A stretch of 64,000 nt of DNA from Ostrinia nubilalis (Eukaryota; Arthropoda; Insecta; Lepidoptera; Crambidae): assembly GCF_963855985.1 (NCBI RefSeq), contig NC_087104.1, positions 15,066,001 through 15,130,000 on the forward strand, read 5' to 3'. The notes beneath the pieces are model-generated. The model saw only the letters and a list, made by a program, of their open reading frames with translations, searched no databases and was not told the origin of the DNA. Positions 21,924 to 34,387 of this stretch are shown piece after piece. Positions within the stretch are counted from its first letter, which is position 1. Each line of letters begins with the position of its first letter. Made by a program: the position numbers and the translations under genes.

Positions 21924-24153
21924 TATAGTTTAAACAAATACTAAACACCAAAGCTTTGTTGAGCTTAAAAACATTTTTTTGTTATTGTTATAGACACACT
22001 AAAACAATGAATAATTTGTATGTTCTAGCTGTTATACCGGCGCTACGTCCAGTATCCCACCGGATCCCGCTAACAGCATTTAGGTACTCGAATTACCTGT
22101 TACTTAGCGCATAATTGACTTAACGCGCTGCGGCTTTACAGGGTTGTTGTGTTTTTATTTATTTATTACGGTTATGGCGTCCTTTTTGTTATTTGTTTTT
22201 ATTTTAGAAGATCACCAACAATATTTATTAATTTACCTAGAATAATTAACCTTAAACAAATTTTATTTGTATTTTTCTTTATTCAGAAAACCACAGCTCT
22301 TTATAATAATAATACAAACAGGTAGTTTTGTTCTTACAGCCAATAATGCGATTAAAAGCTTCATATGACATGCAACAAACTATCGAAGATATAACATTTT
22401 GCAAATTATTTACATTTATAAACTTGTGTAATAATAAGCTGCAATAAAAAACTTTTGCAATAACAGACAGTGTGCGAGCAAATTTTACAAAAGCACATTT
22501 AATAAAATAGTTTTAAGTCATATAACCATTCCACCCGTAAAAGAAGTTGTAAAGGACAGATTGACAAAACTTCAACAATAAACTCGGCAGATTACTGTTC
22601 TGAACTCGACATCGTTAGTCTTTCCCGGAAATGAAAGTCCAACGTTTCTTTATAAATTTTGTTTGCTCCTCGGGGTGTAATTCCACCATTATTGTTACCT
22701 CCTACTTTGTAAAGCTACATGTTCAATGCCCTAAACAAACTGTTGTTCTCTTGGATCTTTTTTGACTGTTTAATTCTTACCGTGTCATTTTGACCGTGAT
22801 GATACACATTTTTAAGCAAAATTGTAAAGGTCATCAAAATACCCACAACTATTTGCGTTTTGACTGTCTCGTGGTCCCACGTGGTATACTACTGTTACCT
22901 ATTACGTAAATAAGTTGATTTACAAGTTAATGAGCTGTTAGAGCTATGGCCACAGTTATTTTTTTTTAGTTATATTCAATTCACAATCGTACTAATAACC
23001 TTTGCCTGAACTAAGTAGAGCTTCTTGTACCTACAGATGCGACTGTATGCAGGATGACACGTAGTCACGTAGGTAGGTACAGTCGATAGCACATCGTAAT
23101 GTACATTTTTCTTGCAAAATCGTTCCTAGTGCGACCTTCATGTTACGTTTCCCATACATTACATAAACTCCATCACTCGTGGCAATGGACGGTCATGCCC
23201 GGGAATAAACGCTCGTCAAAGTGACAGATGAGCTCTTATAATACGCAAAGTAGGCAAGTCGTTTTTGATGTAAGATTACTATTGTTACACATGACTTGGC
23301 TGTTTTAAACGTGCTGTGTCCAGCGTCCAGCAGAATCTCGCTAACAGCATTACGTCAATTAGCTGCTACTTTGCAAGATAATAAAATGACCGAATGTTGT
23401 TGTTGGGATAAATTTGAAAAATTAGGAACCCATGAAGCTGTAATTTAGAAGCTATCAGCAATTGAGAAGGTAATTTATAGGAGACATCAGCTAAGAACGG
23501 ATATTACGACAAGGCCAAAGTTATTTTGAGAAAAAAAGACTCGTATTTTGTATTTTCACAGAGGTGGGAAACAGGAGATTAAAGGAGCAAGGCGTGGGCG
23601 TGACGTAAATATTTAAAGGGGAGATGAGTGTCTGCTTCGATCACGCTGCGACGGATGTCCCGGCGGGCCGCTCCGGCGCATTACATCAATTAGCTTCTAC
23701 TTTGCACATTCATAAGTTGACGGGACACTCCACAGAGCTGTTGTTTTTACGGGTAGATTGCTAATAAACGCTAACTAGTAAGTTAGTAGGTACTGTACTA
23801 GAAGTGGTTAGTTTGGCACTGTTTAATTGATATAATAAATTGGAAAGAAATTATCAATAAAAAATAACTATTGTCAAAGTTACTCAATCATAGCTGTTAA
23901 AAGTTTGATAAATACTACGAGACTTCAAAATAAACACTCTTTTCAATTCTCGTTCAAAACTTTGCGATAAGTGTCAAAGTCGCAAACTCGTCAGAGGTGC
24001 CACTGGAAGTTTATTTGAGTGTATTTCATTTATCGTTACGCCCAAAGCTCGGCGTTATTTTTAGTGGAATATCGCAAACAGCGAGTTGGCAACTTTGTTG
24101 GAGGCGCAACAACAAATTAGATAACGGAACTTGGCGCTAGGGCTGTCAACTTG
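21924..24153. other. Intergenic; no gene recognised
   Basis: Contains only the inverse copy of a retroelement 3' end at 22261-22321. A repeated CTAACAGCATT near 22070 and 23340 is too short to classify. Confidence 0.4.
22261..22321 (-). repeat. Retroelement 3' end copy (partner at 9939-9999)
   Basis: Reverse complement of the 9939-9999 segment with few differences, including the GAATAAAG signal and A-rich tail. Confidence 0.5.
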
Positions 24154-24480
24154 TCCTACTAACATTATTATAAATGCGAAAGTTTGTAAGGATGTATGGA
24201 TGGATGACTGTTACTCTTTCACGCAAAAACTACTAAACGGATTTTGATGAAACTTTGCAGTATATTCTGCCCCCAATAGTTGAAAAGGCACATCTAACAC
24301 TCTTTTCGGATATAAGTTAAACTCAAGGACAACTAAGAATTACCCATTAAAGTTATTTGAAAAAAAAAAACTGTCTACTACTATACTATATTCAACTATC
24401 GGGAGTAGTATTGCTTATATGTACATCAGAATAACATATTGGCTATAATTTCACGCGGCCAGAGTCGTGGGTAAAAGCTA
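24154..24480 (+). mobile_element. Helitron-like non-autonomous relic
   Basis: Begins TCCTACTAAC, continues ATTATAAATGCGAAAGT and ACGGATTTTGATGAAACTTT, and ends GTAAAAGCTA, matching a lepidopteran Helitron-like family except that the terminal CTAG is mutated. A second copy of the left part lies at 57696-57867. Confidence 0.6.
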
Positions 24481-25576
24481 CTTTGTAATAACATTGGATA
24501 AATACTCGTTACAAAGAGTTTCAAATAATTACCATTCCGAGATCAATGTTATTACACAATTTCTATTTTGTTGTTATTATCACCTCGTGATTACTTGTAA
24601 GTTCAAATTTCTAGAAGTTAAAAGATGATCATTATTCTAGTAGCCAACATAAAGATAACGGTGTTTTCTCTATATTTGCTCAAAGTCTAAGTACGGACAA
24701 ACAAACTATGTAACGATTAGTCATAAAATGATTTTGTTCCTGCTAATATTCTGTTGCAAGCTGTAAAAGTTTTACACCACTATTAAAGAACAGATCTACC
24801 TACTTTGTGTGAGCCAGCGGCGTCAGATGTTTTTGGTCTGCTCTATTTGTTTGTACAGTCGAGTGCAAGTAGACTCACTCATTTATTCTATACTTAGACT
24901 TAGAGGTCTTTTTTGACACCACCAGTTATTTTTATACCAATTTATATCCGTTAAAAACAGCACTCGTAATTACGTCCATGCAATCAGAAACATTCAGTGA
25001 ATTCCTGTTTATAAATTGGATGTTGAATTTATTGTGAATGGAGTTTCTTACTTTTATCCTGTAGTTAAATAACTTTATTTCCGGATTAAAAGTAGCATCA
25101 GCATCAGGTAGCCGCTATTGAACGGTAGTGTTATAAATTTTCTTAACATACCTACGCCGCGACAGAATATTCTTCAAGTTTTTATTTAAGGACTAACTTT
25201 GAAAATTAAAAAAGGGTTTTTAACTTGCAAATAAATATTTTATTAGTTGCAATAGTTTAAAATACCTATATTTATCTCCTAAATATTATTCATTCATTGC
25301 TTTTTAATTTCTAAATATTTATGTTCCTATTTATGATGAAGCGTCGAGAGATAAATTCTAGTTTTTCTTATAAGCTTTTTGTTGGTGCTCACCGCAAGCC
25401 CCGTACAACGGTATTACCGACCAGTACTACCCGACAATGCTGTTACTTTGAATGGAGGTAATCTTATTAGCAAGTTTGTCTAGGAGCTGCTTGCACACTA
25501 CGACTTCTTTGCGACTTTAGAAATTACGAGATACTAACAAATGCTGCTGAGTAACTGTGTGGTTTACCATGAGTTT
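24481..25576. other. Intergenic; nothing recognised
   Basis: AT-rich, with no supported gene or repeat. Confidence 0.4.
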
Positions 25577-25712
25577 ACGTTGGGTGTGCTCGCTAGCGAG
25601 TGCGTAAAAAATGGCATTGTGTGATAGATTGTCCAGCGCCCCTAGTGGCTACTTTCAAGAACTAAAATCTTCATAGATTTTTGACGCACTTGCTAGCGAG
25701 CACGCCTAACGT
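25577..25712. mobile_element. 136-bp MITE with ~35-bp inverted ends
   Basis: Ends ACGTTGGGTGTGCTCGCTAG and its near-perfect complement (GCGAGCACGCCTAACGT) face each other around a short non-coding core. Both arms contain the CGCTAGCGAG/CTTGCTAGCGAG palindrome. No clear target duplication was found, so the superfamily is open. Confidence 0.6.
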
Positions 25713-26095
25713 CATTGACTATGGGATATATCACTAAACTCATGGGAAGCACATTAAACAAAAATCCAAACGTTTTGCTTTTTCGCTGTTTGGATTTAGC
25801 ATTGATACCTGATTGCACTGTCGCGGTTGTGCCAATACAGCGGCCATGTTTGTTACAAATGCGATTACTGGCAGCATCTGTATCGCGAGTGTATCACTGC
25901 CCATGAGAGCAAAGGCAGCCCGAAAAAAAATTTACCTTCCCAAACAAACGGCGGTAGTCTTTGTACTAATTTAAAATAGCCTCTGCATAGTGACTAATTT
26001 AAAGCGCAATAAGTCGCCGTATGTAAAGGACATTATGTGTATTCGAACCACATCCCAAACTTTATAGTGTACAAAGTCAAAAGTTACCTGACATA
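25713..26095. other. Intergenic; nothing recognised
   Basis: A 63-codon frame starts within it (25715) but has no recognisable domain and no promoter context. Confidence 0.4.
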
Positions 26096-26099
26096 ATAT

Positions 26100-26627
26100 T
26101 GAAATGAAACACTCTTGTAGGTTGTTCTAACTTGTATTTCAACACCACTGATTTACACAATTCCGACATTATGACGTCATCTTAATAGTACCTCTTGCTT
26201 TGAACGCTCAAATCGAACTGACTGTCCAGCGGCATGCCAGCGATAAGGTAACTTCCCCTTCCATCAGTGAAAGTCGACCGGTTCAAAACGACTTATCGAC
26301 GGCATGCCCCGGAACTAGTCAAATGCAATACTTATTTCATAATTAGCTGTTTTTTAATTTTTAAAATACTAAAATGTATACAATAAAAATCTAAAATAAT
26401 TAAATTAAATAATAAATATGAAATAATTGGATGTAATACACAATAAATTCTAAAATCATTCTAATGTTTGCAAAATGCCTAGGAAGTGATCAAATAAAGT
26501 ATTTTAATTTAATAATGGGTTTTTGGGTTCTTCTAAAATACAATACAAATACTAAAATTGTTGCAATAACTATTTAAAAGTAACCAATAATCGTATAAAA
26601 TACAATATAAATTCTAAAATCATTACA
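26100..26627 (-). repeat. LTR of element B (left; 3' LTR if minus-oriented)
   Basis: 528 bp. A CpG-rich third contains TGACGTCAT and two GGCATGCC-type palindromes; the rest is AT-rich with an ATTCTAAAATCATT motif repeated at 30-150 bp intervals. It matches 31696-32223 without a difference by eye. Confidence 0.85.
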
Positions 26628-28242
26628 TTCGGCCATCCGACACTGTGATGCCTCCCGGCATTCACGTCTAACAAGGATTTATTCTAAAATCATTAATATT
26701 AATTTTCAAAACAATATGAAGCATATACATATAGTAGAATTATAAACAATTCTATGACAACTTGTTTACAAGTGTTTTAACATTAATAATGCATTTTAGA
26801 AACTATATTCTTCATATTAAACCAGTAACATATGTTAAGAAAGGGAGAAAAATCTTGTAGGTACTTATACACACTACATTTTTACCTAATCTATATTATT
26901 CGTAATGACTTATTTTATAACCAATAACGGATATTTGCATGAAATTTTCTCAAAACTTCTCATATCGAATATATTGGAAACTTCTCTTTTTAAATCCAAA
27001 TTTTTATTTCACATAAATATACGTCCATTAGATGTTAGTACATAATCAATTTAATTACAGTGTATCTTGCCATGACTGCCATGTGAAAGTTAGTAAGTTT
27101 ATAAGAACATGAATGTCAAAACGTTAATATTATATCCAATTATATCCATTTGTAACCGTAATCTGACAAATAATGAATTATGGTCACGATTTATGATTAA
27201 CACTAAAGGTACTTTCGTCAGAATTATGTATTTCTAAGGCCTTAACATAATTTTCTTCTTTACAAATTTTCCAAGTTTTTGAAACCAATAGGTACAATTA
27301 CAGTGTTCTTATATTATGTGTTTCTGAATGTCTGTGATGCTCGATTTCATCACGATTAGCGCAACATATTTGCCATCTAGCTGTACGTGGGACCACTAAA
27401 ATTTAATTTGGTATCAACCTTACTGTATCTGCTATTTGAAGAGATTATGATGTTTGGATGGGTTGTCGTCAGATTCTATGACTAAATTTTGGTATTTGGA
27501 CTATTCGCGGAACTAAATTTCTTCTCTTTTTTTAACGTGGTTCTTAAGGCAGCATAACCAGTAGAAACTTTTAAGTCCTAAAAGATACACACCTTTTTTT
27601 TTTAGCACACACACCACAGCTAGTGTCTCTAACTCGAAGTTGTCTTTCATTGAAGATGTCTTTCCTCAGGGGTCGTCTGTCTGTGGGTCGACTAAAGTAA
27701 GTGACTGTTACAGAACTTTGAAGACTTTTCTCTTTATCATCAAGATCTGACTTAAATATGATTTAGAGTCCTGAATAATATTGATAAGCAGCTATGGATC
27801 AAGTTAGTCATCTATGGATTTCAGAACCCTTTTCCCTTTTGTAATGAGATAAGTGGTAATGGTGGAATTTGCACATTATTTTTCATCCTGACATCAAAGA
27901 CTGCACGTGTACCTACGTCCTATCTCAGTCAGATTTATAGCAATACAATCGCGATAATTTCACAAAAGAGTAAGCTTATCTAACTAATCAGAAGTAAGTC
28001 CGGGCTTAGTCATAATGTCAGCTCTATCGAGAGTATCCATAGCTGAGGGGTCTTTTACAATTCGATTTACATGACATATTGGACATGCTCCAAAAAGCAT
28101 TAAAGTAGGTAGCTATTAAAACATATGCTTTAGGCGTTATTGGACTAGGCGACAAATTACTAAAAACGATTTCACCTTTGGCGTTGTGAATTAAAAAGGC
28201 TCTTTTAAACACTACCGGTACTTGGCCCCCAGTTTAATTTAT
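26628..28242. other. Internal region of element B, non-coding
   Basis: AT-rich, with no open frame longer than chance. It includes the putative minus-strand polypurine tract near 26651. Confidence 0.5.
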
Positions 28243-28413
28243 ATACTAATATTATAAATGCGAAAGTAACTCTGTATACTTGCTTTCACTCTTAAACCAC
28301 TGAACCGTCTTGATGAAATTTGGCATAGAGATTGAGTCCCGGGGAAGGACATACAAAACAAACAACTGTGACAAACAAAATTCCACGCGGGCGAACCCTC
28401 GGCGGAAAGCTAT
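28243..28413 (+). mobile_element. Helitron-like relic inside element B
   Basis: Shares ACTAATATTATAAATGCG, AAACCACTGAACCG and CCACGCGGGCGAA with copies at 32971 and 47320, ending GGCGGAAAGCTAT where intact copies have CTAG. It is internally deleted. Confidence 0.65.
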
Positions 28414-30053
28414 TCGCATTATAAAATATTAGTTTATCTAAACATCCCCTGTATATATTTTTTTTATCACTTGAAAATATAGAACCGCCTAAGGCGGAAA
28501 TCGAACCCACGGCCTTAAGCTCGCTTAAATCGAAAGGCAACTCTAAACGCCAGGAACTATCCTCTGTAAAACTAAAAATTTAAGTTAACTGGTATTCACT
28601 TGTGTCCGTCATCTTCGTGGCTCTCGAAAATATTCTGACCAGGAATTTTATAGAATGTCAGTATTCCAAACCGTGAGAAACTGCAGTTGCGTGAAGTTTT
28701 GATCAATAGACGTGTTGACACCACCAGTCAATTGACGTACTTTTAAAAACTGTTAAATCAAACTCCCATAGATTTTGTATGGCACGACAAGCAAGTGACG
28801 TCACTATTTTGTGGATTTAATCAAACTACTTTTCTTAATTACAATGCGACCAAAAACGGTAATTTACAGGTCATTTCAGATTAAGTTTACAAGATCAGAA
28901 TCTCGTAATATCGAATTAATGGGGAATGGTGTCAAATCGTCTATTGTCAGTGAAGTCTGCTATACATCATCAATCACTAACACTTCTATAACAGCGTCAA
29001 TCTCATCAACATTTTTGTTTATATTAGCTCTATACACAGAGGTATGACTGATGATTGACCACAACTTTTACAATTGAAATTGATATTGAAATGATCCGCC
29101 AAACTATATTTAGTTTCAGCACCGGTTTTGCGTCAACAAGTGCACTCACTACCAACATTTAAAAGGATTTGTCATTTACCAAAACAGTCTCACATTTCTT
29201 TTTCTGTCATTAAAATAATTACGTAAACTGTTCATCCTTTCAAGTAGTAGGATTCAAAATTTCCTCTAACAGACGTCCGTAGTTCTCTTAGCTAAGCCAA
29301 TTAACTTTTGCAATGTCTAAGTCAAAGCTAAAATTCTCTTATTTGCATTAGCTATTATAATAGCGCTCACAAAATTGTCATAAAAATGAAAGACTACTAA
29401 AAGAAAAACTTTAGACTTCTGCTCTTATGGAACCTTGACGTTTCATATCTTTTGCTCTACCAAAAAAATGAATTAAAGTGACCCTAACCTAACATAACCT
29501 ATCTATGAAACCTTGGTACAGGTACTAAATTCTTTTTATAGTCACAAATTGCATGAAGTTTTTTTTATGACTTCTTACAGTAATATAATATTGTGTTTAT
29601 TTGAGGTCGCTAACTGATGTAGTTCTTTGAGAAAACTAAATTAGAAGAAAAAGCTTAATTCACCTAGAAACTACCTATCTAGGTCAGACTAATGTAATCA
29701 GAGGTCAGAATAATTCGAAATATATTTTTGAACTGGAATTATAGATAGACAAGATATTGTACTTGGCAAAAGAACCTACCGAAAGTCCGAACCGATGACA
29801 ATTTTAAAATAAACGAATCATTAATTATTCACTTTACTTGTGTAAAAATATTTTTAAAAATTATATTTTTTTAGCACATTTACTTTAACGTTCCTTTATA
29901 CGTTATAATCAAATAATTTATTATTACCTTTAATTATTACTATTAAAGATTTACTACATAAGCTAATATTCCCATTTTACTGTAGGTATGCGTAATATTC
30001 AATAATGTGTGCGCAATAAAAAAAACTACCAATGAAAAAAATACTTTTCTTCA
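28414..30053. other. Internal region of element B, nothing recognised
   Basis: AT-rich, with no supported gene. A 78-codon plus-strand frame (28811-29047) has no recognisable feature. Confidence 0.45.
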
Positions 30054-30284
30054 CTAGAGTCTATCAGAAATTTTACGAACCACATGTGGCACTGCTCTTT
30101 CAGTAAAGCTGGAAGAAGATGAGCTCCTTCGCGTATTTTTCTTCAACCTTGGCCCCATAGAAGACGATCGTGGTGGCGCCTTCTTACTGGACGACGACGA
30201 CAACTTCGTCCGCTTAGCACGCTTATTTCATCGTCAGCTGACGGGTGTCCCTGGCGGTATACGAGCTCCATCTTCAGTCGTCAT
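30054..30284 (-). pseudogene. Degenerate 76-codon frame in element B, two in-frame TGA
   Basis: From the minus-strand ATG (30284-30282) a frame runs to TAG (30056-30054). It begins MTTEDGARIPPGTPVS, is broken by TGA at 30236-30234 and again at 30230-30228, then resumes with a basic, serine-rich segment (KRAKRTKLSSSSSKKAPPRS) through to the stop. Composition suggests a nuclear or nucleic-acid-binding protein rather than random sequence. In the inferred orientation it lies where gag would start. I do not recognise the family. It may be a gag relic or captured host exon; chance cannot be excluded. Confidence 0.35.
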
Positions 30285-30744
30285 TGTACTCAACTGTGAA
30301 ATAAAGTACTCGACGAAATAAACTGTGTCTGACCAGCATCAACTCAACATCATATGGAAGCTATGTTCATGTTATATTAAGCAAAAGTTTGATTCATTTC
30401 TTTTCCAAAAATCTAAATCTCAAAAAATAAATCTAAATAATCTTTGTTTGACAATTAATATTATGGTCCCTGAGCAAAGTGTAGTAAAATACCATTGTGA
30501 CATGTTTCTATTATACTTATGCATCACAAATAAAGATTTTGTATTTATATTTGTATTTTATTCAGTGCGACCTACACACACAACTCATGCGACAACTGGA
30601 CGGCTTCCTTGTTATATCAGCAATAGAAGGCTTTTTATTCTAGAGACATCCTAAACAATGGGGCCCTTAACCTTTAAAGTCCCAGACGGCATACATTAAT
30701 GCCATAACAATTGATTATCTATTGTGTTTAGATTCGCGGGCCTT

Positions 30745-31555
30745 GAAGGATTAAGGCGCATCTAGCCTGAAAAACTGGAGGCACGTCTAGCCTCGTCATA
30801 CTAAGTCATAGTCATAGTCCAAGGCACATCTAGCCTAATCAACTGGAGGCGCGTCTGGCCTCGTTATATTTAGTCATATTCAAAAGCGCATCTAGCCTGA
30901 TAAACTGGAGAAGTGTCTAGCCTCGTTATACTAAGTCATAGTCATGGTCATAGTCATAGTCATAGTCAAAGTCAAAGCCAAAAGTCAAAATATCTTTATT
31001 CGTTTAGACAAATTAATAGTACTTACAAATGGTCGAATATTTTGTTCTTAAGGAGCCTCTACATGTCTCATACTTATAGTCAATGGCGTATCTAGCCTGA
31101 TAAACTGGAGGCGCGTCGAGCCTCGATGTACTAAGTCAGTCACAGTCATGGTCATAGTCATAGTCTAAGGCGCATCTAGTCTAAGGCGCATCTAGTCTAA
31201 GGCGCATCTAGCCTAATAAACTGGAGGCGCGTCTAGCCTCGATATACTAAGTCAGGCACAGTCATAGTCATGGTCATAATCATAGTCTAAGGCGTATCTA
31301 GCCTGATAAACTGGAGGCGCGTCCAGTCTCTCATACTTAGTCATAGTCAATGGCGCATCTAGCCTGATAAACTGGAGGCACGTCTAGCCTCGTTATACTA
31401 AGTCATAGTTATAGTCTAAGGTGCATCTAGCTTAATAAACTGGAGGCGCGTCTAGCCTCGATATACCAAGTCAGTCATAGTCATAGTCATGGTCATAGTC
31501 ATAGTCATAGTCTAAGGCGCATCTAGCCTAATAATCTGGAGGCGCGTCTAGCGTC
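30745..31555 (+). repeat. Degenerate minisatellite with embedded GTCATA hexamers
   Basis: About nine units, each built as GCGCATCTAGCCTGATAAAC, TGGAGGCGCGTCTAGCCTCG, then a TACTAAGTCA spacer and a run of AGTCAT/AGTCAA hexamers of variable length. Unit length varies from about 60 to 100 bp through the hexamer count. The TCTAGCC motif occurs twice per unit. The His/Ser/Gln-rich frame reading through it (30913-31095) is a by-product of the hexamer. Confidence 0.85.
30961..31080 (-). mobile_element. Retroelement 3' end inside the minisatellite
   Basis: AATATCTTTATTCGTTTAGA, a stretch ending CTTAAGGAGCCTCTACATG, and TCTCATA match the relic at 35842-35925. It is preceded by AGTCAAAGTCAAAGCCAAAA, a run that grades into the minisatellite hexamers. 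Confidence 0.55.
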
Positions 31556-31695
31556 ATTTTAAACATAACTTTTCCATGCATTAAACGAAATATTCTTCAT
31601 ACTTCTTTCTACTTGAACTTTTAAAATCAATTACTTTTTAACCAAATAAATTAAGACGTACCTTATGAGCTGTAGATCACGTACCACTTCTGAGT
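31556..31695. other. Putative leader/primer region of element B (minus)
   Basis: If the element is minus-oriented, this follows its 5' LTR. A TGG at 31686-31684 could start a primer site, but I cannot assign a tRNA. Confidence 0.3.
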
Positions 31696-32223
31696 TGAAA
31701 TGAAACACTCTTGTAGGTTGTTCTAACTTGTATTTCAACACCACTGATTTACACAATTCCGACATTATGACGTCATCTTAATAGTACCTCTTGCTTTGAA
31801 CGCTCAAATCGAACTGACTGTCCAGCGGCATGCCAGCGATAAGGTAACTTCCCCTTCCATCAGTGAAAGTCGACCGGTTCAAAACGACTTATCGACGGCA
31901 TGCCCCGGAACTAGTCAAATGCAATACTTATTTCATAATTAGCTGTTTTTTAATTTTTAAAATACTAAAATGTATACAATAAAAATCTAAAATAATTAAA
32001 TTAAATAATAAATATGAAATAATTGGATGTAATACACAATAAATTCTAAAATCATTCTAATGTTTGCAAAATGCCTAGGAAGTGATCAAATAAAGTATTT
32101 TAATTTAATAATGGGTTTTTGGGTTCTTCTAAAATACAATACAAATACTAAAATTGTTGCAATAACTATTTAAAAGTAACCAATAATCGTATAAAATACA
32201 ATATAAATTCTAAAATCATTACA
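31696..32223 (-). repeat. LTR of element B (right; 5' LTR if minus-oriented)
   Basis: 528 bp, offset 5596 from the left LTR throughout, with no indel or substitution noticed. It is followed by the second ATAT. Confidence 0.85.
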
Positions 32224-32227
32224 ATAT

Positions 32228-32970
32228 GAAGTAACTTGAGCTCGTTCCATATTAAATTAGTACCTAACCGGCTAATGTATAATTAGTGCCATTTTGGTTA
32301 TTGGTGATTATAAAACATTAGACATTGTGCGCTATTCACTAATTTCTAACTGCCTGATAATTGTTTAAAACTAACTATACTTGCAGATATTAAAGCTCTC
32401 GATCAATAAAGAGTTAAATATCAACAAATTATAAACAATATGTTATAAATACACAAACCTAAGTATTACTTTTATTGAAACAAATTAAATTGTAGTTATT
32501 GTGTATTCGGCGATCTAAGGTTGAAGGTGACCCTCGTTGCAATAATACAGAATTATTTTATTCGTTGTTTTTATTTCTCACAAAGACGATACTTAGCCAA
32601 TAAAACGTATATCATATAACAAATAATGTTAATATCATTATGTTGGCTCATATTGTTCCAAATAATAGGCCTGTGGGGTTTTATTATAAATAGCGAGGGG
32701 TCTACTCCGCACTATTTTATTTCATAATAATAACGACTCTATCTTATTGCCTCTTTTCATTCATATTTCATACCCCACTATTTAGCGTGAGTAAACGAGA
32801 CACAAAGATTTGAGTCATCGAAAACATTATGTTGTTAGTAATACGGATCGCTAAAGCTTCTGTTTCTAAATGCACATTAATATAGAAGGAAATCTTTAAT
32901 AATCATGTATTATTTTACTTGTACAATTTATTTACCAAGTTAATAGGCACAAAAGCTAGCAGCAAATCTA
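32228..32970. other. Intergenic; nothing recognised
   Basis: AT-rich, with no supported gene or repeat. Confidence 0.4.
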
Positions 32971-33191
32971 TCTATACTTAATATTATAAATGCGAAAGTA
33001 ACTCTATCTGTCTTGCTTTCACGCCTAAACCACTGAACCGATTTTGATAAAATTTGGCATAGAGATAGTTTGAGTCCCGGGAAAGGACATAGGATAGTTT
33101 TTATCCCGGTTTTTGAAACAGGGACGCGCGCGATAAAGTTTTTTTGTGACAGACAAAATTCCACGCGGGCGATGCCGCGGGCGGAAAGCTA
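32971..33191 (+). mobile_element. Helitron-like non-autonomous element, near full length
   Basis: Starts TCTATACTTAATATTATAAA and carries ACTGAACCGATTTTGATAAA, GAGTCCCGGGAAAGGACATA and CCACGCGGGCGATGCCGCGG before GGCGGAAAGCTAT. It is the plus-strand counterpart of the 47320-47556 copy; the 3' terminal CTAG is mutated. Confidence 0.7.
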
Positions 33192-34387
33192 TTATTAAAA
33201 AATGTTTAATTCTTCGAGTAGCCATTTATAAGCGATTTAAGAAAATACCAGTAATAGCGGAATCTTAAAATTGTGCGTAAATGGCGGCGATGTGGCCAAG
33301 GCCGGGCCACTGAAACAATGCTCTGCACACAACAATACCGAGAGCAACCGCAAAGATTATAATAAAACCTTCCTATTATGTCGGCAAGCCATAAATTATT
33401 AGAAATAATATTAAACAGATAAAACAAAATTTCGTACCTACAAGTACAACCAGAAGTTTTAAGCTGAAATCGAATCTCGGAAACAACACAAAATAAGACA
33501 TCTTAAGGCAGTTAAAGGAAGTTCAGTTAAGTTTATTATTGTCAGCTTTGATGACTAAGAAATGGCTCGATTAGACTTCGAATTTCCACGTAATACTAGA
33601 AAACTTTTTTCATAAGGTTTCTACCAACAAAGTTATCTGGTATGAAAACTGGCGATGTAGCAAATTCAGGAGCAGACTTAATATATGATTTATTGCGTCT
33701 ATTTTCTGGTGTGGAAAGAAGGTCGGTGAAAACTGTATCAGAGCAAGTTCACCTTAACTAAGATGGGCGTAAATAAACAACACAAACGTGTGTATACTCT
33801 CCCGACGAGCCTTCAATCAGCGGGGCATTTCGCCGGCAAATCCATATTGGGAACGTGTGAGGTGTGAATTTTTATGTTCCAGCGTGTCCGACCGGCGAGG
33901 GTAGAGTGGCCATGCATGTGGAGGATTTAGGATAACTTTGATTGCGTGAATCTAAAAAAACTGTTGCTGTTTTTGTATGTCCTTTGTAACGGCAGATAAA
34001 AAGCCTTTGACAATTTGGGGTAAAAGTTAAAAAGCATTAGTAATTCTAACTCTCGTGGAAAATAAATACAACTATGAAACATCTTCTTAGTTTTGTTTTT
34101 TGTTACCAAAGCACAAAGTACATAATAAATCTTTATTTTACTCACACAAAAAATCGAACAGAATTACATAGTGAATGTAAAAGTGCCCTCTATAATTTGA
34201 TAATTACTCGTATTAATTTTAAACAAAATGTGGGCCGTTGTCAGTCTACAGGTATATTTTTTTTATTTCTACTTATAATTTGTATTCTATTTTGTCAGAC
34301 ACATATTTAAAGTCATTTTAATTTTCTTGTATATCTTTGTCAGAGCTAGAATATTTAAAAGAATAACATTAACATATGAAATTATTT
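33192..34387. other. Intergenic; nothing recognised
   Basis: No gene supported. Short minus-strand frames at 33206-33427 and 33927-34145 lack domains. Confidence 0.4.

Larger units (their letters stand above)
26096..32227 (-). mobile_element. Element B: non-autonomous LTR retrotransposon (LARD-like)
   Basis: Two direct 528-bp repeats (26100-26627, 31696-32223), indistinguishable by eye, bound 5068 bp of internal DNA. ATAT lies immediately outside both (26096-26099, 32224-32227). The repeat ends form an imperfect inverted pair (TGAAATG/CATTACA) with TG...CA. Reading on the minus strand is favoured because CCGGGAGG (26651-26658, minus) resembles a polypurine tract 23 nt from one LTR and a TGG (31686-31684, minus) lies 9 nt inside the other. 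No gag, RT or integrase was recognised. It must have moved by enzymes supplied in trans; a BEL/Pao helper is a guess. Confidence 0.8.

Noticed and set aside
26100..26627. The 528-bp repeat as two independent insertions of a short element
   Set aside because: Neither copy has its own flanking duplication, whereas the outer flanks of the pair share ATAT, which favours LTRs of one element.
30913..31095. His/Ser/Gln-rich peptide frame in the minisatellite
   Set aside because: The composition is the direct translation of the AGTCAT/AGTCAA hexamer; no independent support.
30745..31555. CRISPR array
   Set aside because: Spacers are not unique, unit lengths drift, and the context is eukaryotic; it is a minisatellite.
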